From positions 744,001 through 808,000 of the forward strand of contig NZ_CVTY01000007.1 of NCBI RefSeq assembly GCF_001182045.1: a DNA stretch of 64,000 nucleotides. The letters are read 5' to 3'. A model generated the notes under the pieces. That model saw nothing but the letters and a program-made list of their open reading frames with translations, was not told the DNA's origin and did no database searches. Source of the stretch: Dakarella massiliensis. GTDB taxonomy: Bacteria; Pseudomonadota; Gammaproteobacteria; Burkholderiales; Burkholderiaceae_F. Positions within the stretch are counted from its first letter, which is position 1. Each line of letters opens with the position of its first letter. Of this stretch, positions 53,035-62,845 are shown in pieces. A program made the position numbers and the translations under genes.

Positions 53035-54171
53035 TTAGCGGCTGGTTGACCGGATGAACGCCAGTTCCCCGTCAACCGTTTGAAAAATGGCTCCGTCGCC
53101 ATAAGCGATCGGAGTGGTGTAAATCGCGCCCGAAAGGCGGCCGCGGCCCATCTCACGCCCGGTGATCGGGTCAAGGAGATGCACGTAGCCGTCATAGTCA
53201 CCGCTCGCCACATAGGAGCCGACGGCAACCGGCGCGGAGTTCTGACGGTACTTCATGGTGTCGTTCTTCCAGAGTTCGCCGCCCGTCGCAAGCGAATAGG
53301 CGTGAATCGTGCTCTTCTCGTCCACCACGTAGACGGTCTTCAGGTCAGCGGTCGGACCGGTGACAGCGTCAACCTTTTCGGTCCAGCGGACAGAACCGTT
53401 CTGGGCGCTCATGCAGGTGACACGGCCCTGGTAAGAGGCCGCGCAGAGAACGCCGGACGTGACGAGCGGCGCGCCCACGACGTCATTCAGACGCTCAACC
53501 TCAGTGATGCCGGAAGGCATCGAGATCGACGCTTCAAATGCCACCTTGCCGGTGAGCGAAATGCCGATCAGCTTGCCGTTCGCCTGGCCGACAAGAATGC
53601 CGTCAGCGAAGAAAATCATCTGGCGCGGCGCGCGCACCGAGAGGATCGGCACCTGACCCTGGTAGTACCAGGCCTGCTGACCCGTGCGGGCGTTGAACGC
53701 CGTCACGCGGGTATCCGATGTGTGCACGATCACGAGATCGTGACCGACAAGCGGCGGCATATCCACTTCAGACGGCATCTTGCGGCGCCAGAGTTCCTTG
53801 CCTTCAGCGGAGAGCGCCACGACGTTCCCCTGATCCGTGCCGACCGCGACAAAGTAGCCGTCGGAGCCGACGCCCGCCACCACCTTCTCCTTCAGAGAGG
53901 CGGTCCAGACCTTGGCGCCGTTCGACGGATCAATACGGAAGACCTCGTTCGAGCCCGCCGCATAGAGTCCGTTGCCGGCAAGAGCCGGCGTAAGGAAGGA
54001 GTGCTCAGAACTGCCGAGCTTCGTCGACCAGACCGTATTCACGGACGCGGACTGCTGAATCTCGGTGAGTTTCACCGGGGCCCGGGGGCTATCGGATGAG
54101 AAGAGGGAACAGCCGCCCAGCGCGAGCGCAAGGCCTGCGGCAATTGCGGTGCGAAGTAATTTCTGACTCAT
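53035..54171 (-). CDS. bamB: Outer-membrane assembly lipoprotein BamB
   Basis: Eight-bladed beta-propeller lipoprotein of the BAM complex that inserts beta-barrels such as the porins in this window. The 378-residue precursor has a lipobox LGGC with lipidated Cys21 and repeated PQQ-like blades (e.g. GSVRWTEKVDA, GELWKNDTM, LLDPITGREMG). It is preceded 30 bp upstream by yfgM, its conserved neighbour. Confidence 0.95.
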   Translation of the reverse strand: MSQKLLRTAIAAGLALALGGCSLFSSDSPRAPVKLTEIQQSASVNTVWSTKLGSSEHSFLTPALAGNGLYAAGSNEVFRIDPSNGAKVWTASLKEKVVAGVGSDGYFVAVGTDQGNVVALSAEGKELWRRKMPSEVDMPPLVGHDLVIVHTSDTRVTAFNARTGQQAWYYQGQVPILSVRAPRQMIFFADGILVGQANGKLIGISLTGKVAFEASISMPSGITEVERLNDVVGAPLVTSGVLCAASYQGRVTCMSAQNGSVRWTEKVDAVTGPTADLKTVYVVDEKSTIHAYSLATGGELWKNDTMKYRQNSAPVAVGSYVASGDYDGYVHLLDPITGREMGRGRLSGAIYTTPIAYGDGAIFQTVDGELAFIRSTSR

Positions 54172-54201
54172 GTGCTCTCACACTCCAAAAATGTTGATTG
54201 A

Positions 54202-54918
54202 TCAGCCGGCAGCGGAAGACTTGGCAGCCGGAGCAGAAGAAGCCGGAGCGGAGGCAGCGGCGGGTGCCGGGGCAGCCGTGCCGTCCTCAGGAAGCGAGTC
54301 CAGCTTCAGACGGATCAGATTCTGCAGCGGGTCGCCATCGCGGGCCGCGGCAATACCATCCTGCCAGGCCTTGCGGGCTTCGGCGTTCTTCCCCATCGCC
54401 TGATACACGTCGCCCAGGCGGTCATCGATCACGAGACGCTCCGTGTCAGTCGAAGGCGTAAAGCCCGTGAGAATCGAAAGCGCCTTATCGTAGGACTTTT
54501 CGTCCATCAGGAGACCGGCGAGACGGACACGCGCGATCGCTTCGAACTCCTTGCGGTCACCATGATCCACCACCCACTGAAGCTTCTGCTTCGCGGTAGC
54601 GATATCGCCATTATCGGCCGCATAGCGGGCGGCAACGAAAGCCGCCATCGGACCGTAGACCGTGGAGCCGTACTGATCGATCAGGCCGTCGGAAATCGAC
54701 TTGATGTTCTTGCCGTCCTGATTGTTCACGGCCGTTTCAAGCGCCACATAGGCAACAGAAGCCTTGGCGGTCTGGCGGTGGTTCCACCACTTCCAGCCGT
54801 TATAGCCGGCGACGCCGACGCAGGCGAGCGTGATGACGACCAGAACGGGCGTGCCCCACTTTTCCCACCAGCCCTTCAGGTTGTCGATCGACTCCTGTTC
54901 CTCGAGGTTGTATGCCAT
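54202..54918 (-). CDS. yfgM: YfgM-like TPR membrane protein
   Basis: Single-span inner-membrane protein with a periplasmic tetratricopeptide region; in E. coli YfgM associates with SecYEG and PpiD and affects chaperone networks. The N-terminus MAYNLEEQESIDNLKGWWEKWG is typical, with a TM helix at about 23-42, TPR-like helices at about 55-210 and an Ala/Ser/Pro-rich tail. It has 238 residues. It begins 1 nt after hisS ends, so it is coupled. Confidence 0.9.
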   Translation of the reverse strand: MAYNLEEQESIDNLKGWWEKWGTPVLVVITLACVGVAGYNGWKWWNHRQTAKASVAYVALETAVNNQDGKNIKSISDGLIDQYGSTVYGPMAAFVAARYAADNGDIATAKQKLQWVVDHGDRKEFEAIARVRLAGLLMDEKSYDKALSILTGFTPSTDTERLVIDDRLGDVYQAMGKNAEARKAWQDGIAAARDGDPLQNLIRLKLDSLPEDGTAAPAPAAASAPASSAPAAKSSAAG

Positions 54919-54919
54919 G

Positions 54920-56233
54920 TCAAAGGTCCTTCGTTTCGAGTGCTAAAAGTTCGCTAAAAATCGTATCGCAGGCGTCGTCCGCCGGGAGCGTTTCCTGACG
55001 CGCAAACCGGGCATCCTCGCCGCGGTCGCGGAGACGCTTCACGGACACCGTGCCGTTCGCGGCTTCAGTATCGCCGATAATCACGGTAAATTCAGCTCCG
55101 GAGGCATCCGCCTTCTTCATCTGGCTCTTCATGCTCGCCTCGCCGCCGTGAACAATCGTGCTCACGTCGAAGTCGCGGAGCGACTCGGCCACGGTGACTG
55201 CGGGGTCAAGCGTGCCTTCACCCGCGTGGATCACGTACACCGAGCAGTCGGGGGTTTCCGGCTTCACGCCGAATTCCTTCATGAGCTCAAGAACGCGCTC
55301 CGCCCCCATCGCGAAACCGACGCAGGGCGCGGGCTTTCCGCCGAGGATCTCCATGAGACCGTCGTAGCGGCCGCCGCCGCAGATCGTCGCCTGAGAGCCG
55401 AGACGGTCCGTTGTCCACTCGAACACCGTGTGGCTGTAGTAGTCGAGGCCGCGGACGAGACGCGGGTTCACCGTGTACTCGATTCCGGCGCGTTCCAGCT
55501 GATGCTCGATCCCGGCGAGGAACGCGCGGGACTTTTCCCCAAGGTAATCGATCAGGCGGGGAGCGTTATTCGCGAGCTCCTGCATATCCGGATCCTTCGT
55601 ATCGAGAATACGGAGCGGATTGAGGTAAAGGCGGTGCTTCGCCGTCTCGTTCAGCTGATCCTGATGCGCCTCAAAGTACTTGAGGAGCGCCTCGCGGTGG
55701 GCGGCGCGTTCCGCGGGCTCGCCGAGCGAATTGATTTCAAGCTTCACATCCTGGATGCCCAGCGCCTTCCAGAGGCGGGAGGTCATGAGGATCATTTCCG
55801 CGTCGACGTCAGGACCCGCGAAGCCGAGCGCTTCGCACCCGAACTGATAGAACTGACGATAGCGGCCGCGCTGCGGACGCTCGTGGCGGAACATCGGGCC
55901 GAAGTACCAGACACGGCGCGGGGCGTCGTAAAGCATGTTGTGCTCAATCGCCGCGCGGACGATGCCCGCGGTGTTCTCAGGACGCAGCGACAGCCGTTCA
56001 CCATTCAGGGAGTCTTCGAAGGAATACATTTCCTTCTCCACGACGTCAGTCGCCTCGCCGATACCGTGCGTGAAGAGGTCCGTCGACTCAAGCACCGGGG
56101 TCCGCATCGGGCGGTAGCCGTACTCGGTCGCGATGTCGCGGGCCGTATCTTCGAAGAATTCCCAAATGGCGCTGTCCATCGGCAGCATGTCATTCATGCC
56201 GGTCACAGCCCTGATTTTTGCTTTTGAAGCCAT
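54920..56233 (-). CDS. hisS: Histidyl-tRNA synthetase
   Basis: Class II synthetase that charges tRNA-His. Motif 2 region MFRHERPQRGRYRQFYQFG, the HisA signature LVRGLDYYSHTVFEW, and a C-terminal anticodon-binding domain (about 340-430) are present. It has 437 residues. It lies 36 bp after ispG. It is distinct from hisZ at 45322, which lacks the anticodon-binding domain. Confidence 0.97.
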   Translation of the reverse strand: MASKAKIRAVTGMNDMLPMDSAIWEFFEDTARDIATEYGYRPMRTPVLESTDLFTHGIGEATDVVEKEMYSFEDSLNGERLSLRPENTAGIVRAAIEHNMLYDAPRRVWYFGPMFRHERPQRGRYRQFYQFGCEALGFAGPDVDAEMILMTSRLWKALGIQDVKLEINSLGEPAERAAHREALLKYFEAHQDQLNETAKHRLYLNPLRILDTKDPDMQELANNAPRLIDYLGEKSRAFLAGIEHQLERAGIEYTVNPRLVRGLDYYSHTVFEWTTDRLGSQATICGGGRYDGLMEILGGKPAPCVGFAMGAERVLELMKEFGVKPETPDCSVYVIHAGEGTLDPAVTVAESLRDFDVSTIVHGGEASMKSQMKKADASGAEFTVIIGDTEAANGTVSVKRLRDRGEDARFARQETLPADDACDTIFSELLALETKDL

Positions 56234-56269
56234 CCCAAGTAATCCTTTCTTGCTTCAGTAAATGGTCCG

Positions 56270-57526
56270 CTACTCGCCCTTCGGGCCGTAAGTCCGGCGG
56301 ACATAGTCGGTGAGGAGCTTTTTGAACTCCGTATCAATATCCTGCCCTTTAAGGGTGCCCCAGCGCTTCCCGTCCATGTAGACAGGCGCCACGGGGTTTT
56401 CGCCGCTTCCAGGGAGCGAAATGCCGATATCAGCGTGAGCGGATTCGCCGGGGCCGTTCACCACGCAGCCCATCACGGCAACCTTCATCCGCTCGACACC
56501 CGGAAATTCGCTCTTCCAGACGGGCATCTGCTCTCGGATAAATTCCTCAATACTCTTCGCGAGACGCTGGAAGAGGTCGCTCGAAGTCCGGCCGCAGCCC
56601 GGGCACGCCGTCACTTCAGGCGTAAAGCTGCGGAGTTCAAGCGACTGCAGAATCTGCTGCGCGACACGCACTTCCTCGGCGCGCGATTCGCCGGGTTTCG
56701 GCGTAAGCGACACACGGATCGTGTCACCGATCCCCTCGTTCAGCAGAATGGAGAGCGCCGCGGCGCTCGACACCATGCCTTTCATGCCCATGCCGGCCTC
56801 GGTAAGTCCGAGATGCAGGCAGCAGCGGCTGCGGCGCGCGAGTTCTTCATACACGTGCACGAGATCGGGGACGCCGGAGACCTTCGCAGAAAGCACGATC
56901 TTTTCAGCGGGAAGACCCACATCCATCGCGCGCTTCGCGCTCGCTACCGCGCTTTCCACCAGAGCCTCGCGCAGCACGTCAGAGGGCGGCAGCGGCACGG
57001 GCCGCTTCGCGTTCTCATCCATCATGCGGGCGAAGAGCTCCTGATCGAGCGATCCCCAGTTCACGCCGATGCGGACAGGCTTATCCTCGCGGATCGCCAC
57101 TTCCACCATCTGACAGAAATGTTCGTCCTTCGCGTCACCCTTGCCGACGTTTCCCGGGTTGATCCGGTATTTAGAGAGCGCGCGGGCGCACTCCGGCACA
57201 TCCCGCAGGAGCTTATGCCCGTTGTAGTGGAAGTCGCCGATAAGAGGCACGCTGCAGCCCGCCTGATCGAGCCTGTCGCGGATCACCGCGACAGCCTTCG
57301 CCGCTTCCGGCGTATTTACCGTCAGGCGCACCAGCTCGGACCCCGCGCGGGCGAGTTCCAGCACCTGAGCCACCGTCTGCTCGACATCCGCGGTCAGCGT
57401 ATTCGCCATCGACTGAACCACGATCGGGTGGCCCGAGCCCATAGCGATATCCGTGTTCCCCCACTTCACATGGACGGTCGGCGTCACACGCCGGCCGGGG
57501 AGCGAAATCGTCGCAATCTGTGCCAT
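56270..57526 (-). CDS. ispG: (E)-4-hydroxy-3-methylbut-2-enyl-diphosphate synthase
   Basis: Fe-S enzyme of the non-mevalonate isoprenoid pathway (IspG/GcpE). It has a TIM-barrel N-terminal domain ([30 protein letters not shown]). The cluster cysteines are in [12 protein letters not shown] and [10 protein letters not shown]. It is 418 residues from the ATG at 57526, longer than E. coli because of an insertion typical of betaproteobacteria. The upstream GTG at 57541 overlaps the rodZ stop and is a weaker alternative; neither start has a strong Shine-Dalgarno. Confidence 0.95.
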   Translation of the reverse strand: MAQIATISLPGRRVTPTVHVKWGNTDIAMGSGHPIVVQSMANTLTADVEQTVAQVLELARAGSELVRLTVNTPEAAKAVAVIRDRLDQAGCSVPLIGDFHYNGHKLLRDVPECARALSKYRINPGNVGKGDAKDEHFCQMVEVAIREDKPVRIGVNWGSLDQELFARMMDENAKRPVPLPPSDVLREALVESAVASAKRAMDVGLPAEKIVLSAKVSGVPDLVHVYEELARRSRCCLHLGLTEAGMGMKGMVSSAAALSILLNEGIGDTIRVSLTPKPGESRAEEVRVAQQILQSLELRSFTPEVTACPGCGRTSSDLFQRLAKSIEEFIREQMPVWKSEFPGVERMKVAVMGCVVNGPGESAHADIGISLPGSGENPVAPVYMDGKRWGTLKGQDIDTEFKKLLTDYVRRTYGPKGE

Positions 57527-57537
57527 CGTTCCGTTTC

Positions 57538-58491
57538 TCACTGAAGGATGAAGCGGGCGACCGATCCCTTCGTGTAGCCGGAGAGATCAAAGGGCGTGCC
57601 GTTGAGAGACACGGCGCACTGGGTCGAGTTGCCGACCGTCGCGCGGATCGGGAGCTTGCCGGTAAAGGACTTCTCATCCCCTGCCTTGATGTTCCCCTGG
57701 AAAATGGTCTTGCCATCCGCGTCGATCAGCTTCACCCAGGAGCTGCCGATCGTGCGGATCGTCACGTTCCCGGTACCGGCGGGAGCGGCTGCCGTGTCAG
57801 TGGTCTTTGCGGACGCCGCAGCGGTCTGAGCCGCAGCAGCCGGGCTCGAAGCCGCGGGAGAAGAGGCAGCCGTGTCAGGAACTGACGCCGTGCCATCCGG
57901 ATTTGCCGTAAGAGGCGCGTTCGCCGGCATCGCGTTCGAGGGAGAACGCGGGCGCTGAAGAGCCGCGGTCCTGCCTGACGCTTCCTGCATCTGAACCTGA
58001 GCGGCCTCGGTATTGTCTCCGCCAAGCTTCGCGAGAATGCCTTCACGCCATCCGCCCCAGACCGCGCCGATCAGAACGATCACCACGGCGAAGGCGAGGA
58101 ACACGCGGAACCCCTTCTTTCTCGGGCTCGCGTGGAACTCCACCTCTTTCTCCATCTTGCGGGCAGGCACAGCGTCTGCTTCCGGCGCCTGAGCGGCCGG
58201 CGTTTCGGGTGCGAATTCGCGCGCGAAAGCGTCCGTCACCGGCTTCGGATCCGTGCCCATCACGCGGCAGATGTCGCGGATAAAGGCCCGGACGTAGACA
58301 GGTTCAGGGAGAAGCCGCATCTCTTCGCGTTCCATCGCTTCAAGCTGGCCGCGGCTGATCTTCGTGCGGTTGGCGACATCGTCAAGCGACAGCCCTGCCT
58401 TTTCACGCAGGCTGCGCAGCAGCTTGCCGAATCCGGGCTGAGCGCCGGCCGCCGGTTCCTTCGCCGTCTGTTCTTTCTGTTCTTCCATCAT
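57538..58491 (-). CDS. rodZ: RodZ-like cytoskeletal membrane protein (HTH_25/DUF4115)
   Basis: Bitopic inner-membrane protein that links MreB to the cell-wall elongation machinery. It has a cytoplasmic helix-turn-helix (about 20-85, [19 protein letters not shown]), a basic juxtamembrane stretch (SPRKKGFR), a TM helix at about 128-146, an Ala/Pro/Ser-rich periplasmic linker, and a C-terminal DUF4115 domain (about 245-317). It has 317 residues. The ATG overlaps the rlmN stop; the second ATG (58488) is better spaced from GAGGAG. The order rlmN-rodZ-ispG is conserved in the class. Confidence 0.92.
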   Translation of the reverse strand: MMEEQKEQTAKEPAAGAQPGFGKLLRSLREKAGLSLDDVANRTKISRGQLEAMEREEMRLLPEPVYVRAFIRDICRVMGTDPKPVTDAFAREFAPETPAAQAPEADAVPARKMEKEVEFHASPRKKGFRVFLAFAVVIVLIGAVWGGWREGILAKLGGDNTEAAQVQMQEASGRTAALQRPRSPSNAMPANAPLTANPDGTASVPDTAASSPAASSPAAAAQTAAASAKTTDTAAAPAGTGNVTIRTIGSSWVKLIDADGKTIFQGNIKAGDEKSFTGKLPIRATVGNSTQCAVSLNGTPFDLSGYTKGSVARFILQ

Positions 58492-59627
58492 TTCTCCTCG
58501 GCTTTATTGAAAATCGAAGCCGCCTCTTCCTTCTGGCGGACCAGCCGTATCGCACGATGGGTGCGGTCCTTCACCTGGCCTGCGAGCTGACCGCAGGCCG
58601 CGTCAATATCATCCCCCCGGGTCTTGCGGATCGTGGTCACGATACCCGCGTCATTCATCCGGCGCTCGAAGGCAAGCACCGTATCACGGTCCGACTTGAA
58701 GAGACCGGACCCCGGGAACGGGTTGAACGGAATGAGATTCACCTTGCAGGGGACGTTCCGCACGAGGCGGATCAGCTTATCCGCCATCTCGAGCGAATCA
58801 TTCACGCCGTCCAGCATCAGGTATTCAAAAGTAATGTAATCGCGGGGCGCGTACCGGAGGTAGCGGCGGCAGGCCGCCATCAGGTCCTCAAGCGAATGCT
58901 TGCGGTTCACCGGCATGATCTTGTCACGCAGCTCGTCCGTCGGCGCGTGAAGCGACACAGCGAGAGCCACCGGAGCAAGCTCCGCGAGCTTATCCATCTG
59001 GTTCGTGAGGCCGCTCGTCGACACCGTGACGCGGCGGCGCGAGATGCCATAGGCGTGATCGTCTAGGAACAGACGGATCGCGGGCACCACGGCTTCCAGA
59101 TTCTGGAGGGGTTCGCCCATGCCCATCAGCACGACGTTCGTGATCACGCGCTCATTCGGATTATTGGTACCCGCTTCGCGCCTCAGCTCGCGTTCAGCCC
59201 AGAAGAGCTGACCCACGATTTCGGAGGTCTTCAGGTTGCGGGCAAAGCCCTGTTTGCCGGTCGAGCAGAAGAGGCAGCCCATCGCGCAGCCCGCCTGCGT
59301 CGAAATGCAGAGCGTACCGCGGTCCACTTCAGGGATATACACCGCCTCAACGGCGTTGCCGTTGCCGACATCAAAGGCCCACTTTCGGGTGCCGTCGGAG
59401 GAAATCTGTTCGCGCATCGGTTCCGGAGGACGGACTTCAGCCATCGCCTCCAGCTTCTCGCGGAAGGACTTCGCGAGATTCGTCATCTTGCTGAAGTCGC
59501 TTTCAAGGTTGCGGTGGATCCATCGTGTGAGCTGGACTGCCCGGAAAGGTTTTTCCCCAAGGCTGTCACACCACCTGGTGAGTTGCTCCCGATCAAAATC
59601 AAGGAGATTCACTCGCTCTGCCGCCAT
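58488..59627 (-). CDS. rlmN: 23S rRNA/tRNA adenosine-C2 methyltransferase RlmN
   Basis: Radical SAM enzyme that makes m2A2503 in 23S rRNA and m2A37 in some tRNAs. Cluster cysteines are Cys114, Cys118 and Cys121 (CAMGCLFCS). The mechanistic Cys lies near the C-terminus in [17 protein letters not shown]-binding motifs are GMGEPLQN and VSTSGL. It has 379 residues from the ATG at 59627; a longer frame upstream is unlike the family. The overlap with rodZ implies coupling. Confidence 0.96.
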   Translation of the reverse strand: MAAERVNLLDFDREQLTRWCDSLGEKPFRAVQLTRWIHRNLESDFSKMTNLAKSFREKLEAMAEVRPPEPMREQISSDGTRKWAFDVGNGNAVEAVYIPEVDRGTLCISTQAGCAMGCLFCSTGKQGFARNLKTSEIVGQLFWAERELRREAGTNNPNERVITNVVLMGMGEPLQNLEAVVPAIRLFLDDHAYGISRRRVTVSTSGLTNQMDKLAELAPVALAVSLHAPTDELRDKIMPVNRKHSLEDLMAACRRYLRYAPRDYITFEYLMLDGVNDSLEMADKLIRLVRNVPCKVNLIPFNPFPGSGLFKSDRDTVLAFERRMNDAGIVTTIRKTRGDDIDAACGQLAGQVKDRTHRAIRLVRQKEEAASIFNKAEEK

Positions 59628-59680
59628 TAGACACCTGCCTCCACGGCCCGTCGGGCCCATGAATCAATGAAACTTCAAAA

Positions 59681-59721
59681 AACTGCAATCCCCTCCCTTC
59701 ACCCGCGGGCGAAGGGAGGGG
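59681..59721 (-). terminator. Terminator-like hairpin after ndk
   Basis: Perfect 11-bp stem CCCCTCCCTTC (59690-59700) / GAAGGGAGGGG (59711-59721), 10-nt loop. On the minus strand six T residues follow after about 7 nt. The gap to the T-run makes it a moderate terminator. Confidence 0.55.
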
Positions 59722-59753
59722 GTACTAGCTAACTGCGCCTGACTGCCGCCGGA

Positions 59754-60179
59754 TTAGCGGGAGTGAATGGCGAGAGCCGGGAAGAAGTAAGCGATCTCGC
59801 GGGCAGCGGTCTCGGGAGCATCAGAGCCGTGCACAGCGTTGGCGTCGATCGACTCAGCGAAGTCGTGACGGATCGTGCCGGGAGCAGCCTTCTTCGGGTC
59901 GGTAGCGCCCATCAGTTCGCGGTTCTTCAGAATCGCATCTTCGCCTTCGAGCACCTGGATCATGACGGGGCCGGAGATCATGAAGGAAACGAGATCCTTG
60001 AAGAAGGGACGATCCTTGTGAACTTCGTAGAAGCCTTCGGCCTCAGCCTGGGAGAGCTGACGCATCTGGGCGGCCACGATCTTGAGGCCCGCGTCTTCAA
60101 AGCGGGTGTAGATCTTGCCGATCACATTCTTGGCGACGGCATCGGGCTTCACGATGGAAAGAGTACGCTGAACAGTCAT
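59754..60179 (-). CDS. ndk: Nucleoside diphosphate kinase
   Basis: Transfers gamma-phosphate between NTPs and NDPs through a phosphohistidine. The 141-residue chain starts [15 protein letters not shown]. The catalytic His117 is in [13 protein letters not shown], and [14 protein letters not shown] is conserved. The start is fixed by homology at 60179. The frame runs further upstream but is not family-like, and the ribosome-binding site (TTGGACT) is weak. Upstream, a large imperfect hairpin (60264-60298) forms part of the leader. Confidence 0.97.
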   Translation of the reverse strand: MTVQRTLSIVKPDAVAKNVIGKIYTRFEDAGLKIVAAQMRQLSQAEAEGFYEVHKDRPFFKDLVSFMISGPVMIQVLEGEDAILKNRELMGATDPKKAAPGTIRHDFAESIDANAVHGSDAPETAAREIAYFFPALAIHSR

Positions 60180-60263
60180 TTTTAGTCCAATTGAAAAACA
60201 AAGAAACACCGCCGGGGCACCTGACAGGAGGCAGCCCGGAGGCAAAAAAGAATTCTTCCGCTG

Positions 60264-60298
60264 GGCAGCCCAGAGTGCGATCACTCGAAGGGGCTGCC
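60264..60298 (-). promoter_or_regulatory. Structured leader hairpin upstream of ndk
   Basis: GGCAGCC (60264-60270) pairs with GGCTGCC (60292-60298), and inside it GAGTG (60273-60277) pairs with CACTC (60282-60286) around a 4-nt loop. It lies about 85 nt before the ndk ATG, in a 159-bp gap. No T-tract; role unknown. Confidence 0.45.
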
Positions 60299-60338
60299 GG
60301 ATGAAAGATGCTTATTTTAGCATGCGTTAGAGGCACGC

Positions 60339-61781
60339 TCAGGCAGCTTCTGCGGGACGGGAATCCCCTGATTCTGCCTTGTCTTCCGCCTTTTCGGAGG
60401 GAAGCGGTTTCGGTCCCGGAACGAGCACCGCCATGCTTTCAACGTGCCCCGTATGCGGGAACATATTCATCACGCCTGCTTCAAGGAGCCGCCATCCGCC
60501 CTGATGCTGCAGAATCGCGCAGTCGCGGGCGAGCGTCGCCGGGTTGCAGGAAACATACACCACGCGTTCCGGGCGTTTATCGGTCGCGGCGAGCACCTGG
60601 CAGACCGCCTGGGCGCCTTCGCGCGGCGGGTCAAGGAGCAGCCGGTCGATTCCGCCCATCTTCTTCCAGATCGCGTCCCAGTCCTGTTCGGACCAGGTGA
60701 AGAGGTTGCGGGCGACGAAATCCGTTTTATCGGCCAGACCGTTTTCAGCGGCGCCGGCCTTCGCGCGGGACACGAGTCCCTCGCTGCCCTCAAGACCGAT
60801 CACGCGGGCGCTTCGGCGGGCGAGCGGGAGCGTGAAGTTCCCTAGACCGCAGAAGAAGTCCACCACGCGGGATTCAGGAGTCAGCCTCAAGAGTCTCACC
60901 GCCCGGCTCACCATGGTTTCATTCAGCGCATGGTTCACCTGGGTAAAATCCGTGGGCTTGAAGGCGATACGGACATCGAATTCAGACAGATAAAGGCCGA
61001 GCGCGTTTTCAAGCTCCGGACGGATCGGGGCAGCCGAATCCGGTCCCTTCGGCTGGAGCCAGATATCCGCGCCGTACTGGTCACCGAACGCGAGGAGCTT
61101 CTCCTCATCCCCCTCACCGAGCGGCTCAAGGTTACGGAAAACCAGCGCCGTGCGGCCGTGGCCATCCACCGCCACATCAATCTGCGGCAGACGCTGACGG
61201 ATCGTGAGCGTCGACACGAGTTCACGCAGCGGATCAATCATGTCGGAAACATGCTTCGGGAGGATCGCGCAGCTATGCATATCGGCAACGTAGGACGAGC
61301 TCCGCTCGTGGAAGCCGACCAGCACCCCGCCCTTCTTCGTCACGTCGCGCACCGTGAAGCGGGCGCGGTGACGGTAGCCCCAGAAAGGTCCGTAGATCGG
61401 GGGAAGGATGTTTTCAGGCTTTGTCTTTCCGATATGCCAGAGGGCGTCGAGCAGCACCCGCTGCTTGATCGCCACCTGTGCGAACGGATCAAGATGCTGC
61501 ATCGCGCAGCCGCCGCAGCACCCGGGTTCAAGCCCGAAATGCGGGCAGCGGGGCTTCACGCGGAGCGGCCCCTCGTTATGCAGCTCCACCAGGCGCCCGA
61601 TCTCAAACGACGTCTTATTGCGGATCCGCTCGTAAGTCACTACTTCGTGAGGCAGAGCCCCTTCGACGAAGACCGCTTTACCTTCGCGATGCGCTACGCC
61701 GCGGCCGTCCTGATCCAGGCTCTCAATCTCGACCGTAAAACGGTCGCGTGGTTTTTTGTTTTTATGAAAAGAACGCGCCAT
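60339..61781 (-). CDS. rlmD: 23S rRNA (uracil-1939-C5)-methyltransferase RlmD
   Basis: Fe-S-containing RNA methyltransferase of the TrmA/RumA family. It has an N-terminal TRAM domain (about 14-72), cluster cysteines in RCPHFGLEPGCCGGC plus a later Cys (HSCAILP), SAM motif VVDFFCGLGNFTLPLA, DPPREGA, and the catalytic Cys in VSCNPATLARD. At 480 residues it is slightly long, with a polar C-terminal tail. GAGGA lies 9 nt before the ATG. It sits between nlpD and ndk in the same direction, where rpoS often follows nlpD in other proteobacteria. Confidence 0.95.
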   Translation of the reverse strand: MARSFHKNKKPRDRFTVEIESLDQDGRGVAHREGKAVFVEGALPHEVVTYERIRNKTSFEIGRLVELHNEGPLRVKPRCPHFGLEPGCCGGCAMQHLDPFAQVAIKQRVLLDALWHIGKTKPENILPPIYGPFWGYRHRARFTVRDVTKKGGVLVGFHERSSSYVADMHSCAILPKHVSDMIDPLRELVSTLTIRQRLPQIDVAVDGHGRTALVFRNLEPLGEGDEEKLLAFGDQYGADIWLQPKGPDSAAPIRPELENALGLYLSEFDVRIAFKPTDFTQVNHALNETMVSRAVRLLRLTPESRVVDFFCGLGNFTLPLARRSARVIGLEGSEGLVSRAKAGAAENGLADKTDFVARNLFTWSEQDWDAIWKKMGGIDRLLLDPPREGAQAVCQVLAATDKRPERVVYVSCNPATLARDCAILQHQGGWRLLEAGVMNMFPHTGHVESMAVLVPGPKPLPSEKAEDKAESGDSRPAEAA

Positions 61782-61837
61782 TATCGCTTTTCCTCAATCG
61801 TCATATATCCGGGGGTCTGCTTCCAGAAAATCAGAAG

Positions 61838-61871
61838 CCCGGAACTTCCTGATAAAAATGGAAGTACCGGG
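61838..61871 (-). terminator. Hairpin after nlpD
   Basis: CCCGG-A-ACTTCC (61838-61849) pairs with GGAAGT-A-CCGGG (61860-61871), leaving one A-A mismatch. The minus strand continues CTTCTGATTTTC, a weak T-tract. Probable partial terminator before rlmD. Confidence 0.5.
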
Positions 61872-61897
61872 CGCGCCATATTAGCGGATTTCAGAAA

Positions 61898-62824
61898 TTA
61901 CCGCAGATAGGGAGCAGGATCGACAGGCTTGCCGCCAATACGGGCTTCGAAGTGAAGCACGGGCTTCGAGGCGTCAAATCCCCCCACCGTACCGATCTTC
62001 TGACCGGCCTTCACACGGTCTCCCTTCTTCACGTTGATCGTCTGCAGCTGACCATAGGTCGTCACAAACGTCCCGTCGCCGTGGCGGAGAATCACAAGGT
62101 TCCCGTACCCCTTGAAGGCGGTCGAGGTGAGGAGGACTTCGCCGTTCGCGGCCGCCTTCACGGTCGTGCCGCGGCGGCTCGAAATATCAATACCGCGGGT
62201 CGCGGGCGAGAAATGGCTGACAACGTCACCCGTCACAGGCCAGGAGAGCGTCTCCTGGGTGCCGGGAATCGGGGTCGGAGCGTGAGCCGTGGGAGCCGGG
62301 ACTGCCGCGGGAGCCGCAGCCGACGCAGGCGCCTCGGGCTGCTTCACACCCACTGCCTGAGAGGCGGGAGCGGTGGTCGGCTGAGCCTGGTGAGCGGCGA
62401 CCGGGGCTGTCGCCACGCGGACTGCCGGGCGGCCTGCGCCCGGAATCTGCAGCGTGCGGCCGACCGCGAGCTGACGCGGATCCGAGATGCCATTCACGCG
62501 CATCAGCTCATTCACGTTCACGCCGTGGTTCTTCGCGATACGGTAAAGCGTGTCGCCGGCCTTCACGGTGTAAGTGTTCCCGGACGCGGCAGGAGCGGCG
62601 GACGACATGGCAGAGCCACCGGAGAATCCGCTTCCGCCTGAAAGCGGCACCACCTGAGCGCCGGAAGAGGACGCGGCGGGCGCGGCCGGCACGGAAGCGG
62701 GGCCGGACTTGATCGTGCCCGAGGTGCTGTTATCCGACACCGGAGCAATCTGAGTCGACGTACAGGCCGTGGCGAAAACGGCGGCAAGCGCGCTGGCGAT
62801 TAAAAGCTTACCTGCTGAAGACAT
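61898..62824 (-). CDS. nlpD: NlpD-like LysM/M23 lipoprotein
   Basis: Envelope lipoprotein that activates cell-wall amidases at division. The 308-residue precursor has a signal peptide with a weak lipobox ending at Cys21 (FATAC). A LysM domain follows (about 83-127, YTVKAGDTLYRIAKNHGVN), then a Pro/Ala-rich linker and a C-terminal M23 domain (about 200-306). The M23 zinc ligands are degenerate: TRGID in place of HxGxD, YGQLQ in place of YxHL, VLHF in place of HxHF. It should therefore be an activator rather than a peptidase. It lies 21 nt after surE; no rpoS follows. Confidence 0.93.
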   Translation of the reverse strand: MSSAGKLLIASALAAVFATACTSTQIAPVSDNSTSGTIKSGPASVPAAPAASSSGAQVVPLSGGSGFSGGSAMSSAAPAASGNTYTVKAGDTLYRIAKNHGVNVNELMRVNGISDPRQLAVGRTLQIPGAGRPAVRVATAPVAAHQAQPTTAPASQAVGVKQPEAPASAAAPAAVPAPTAHAPTPIPGTQETLSWPVTGDVVSHFSPATRGIDISSRRGTTVKAAANGEVLLTSTAFKGYGNLVILRHGDGTFVTTYGQLQTINVKKGDRVKAGQKIGTVGGFDASKPVLHFEARIGGKPVDPAPYLR

Positions 62825-62845
62825 GAAACTCTCCCCTAAAGTCTG

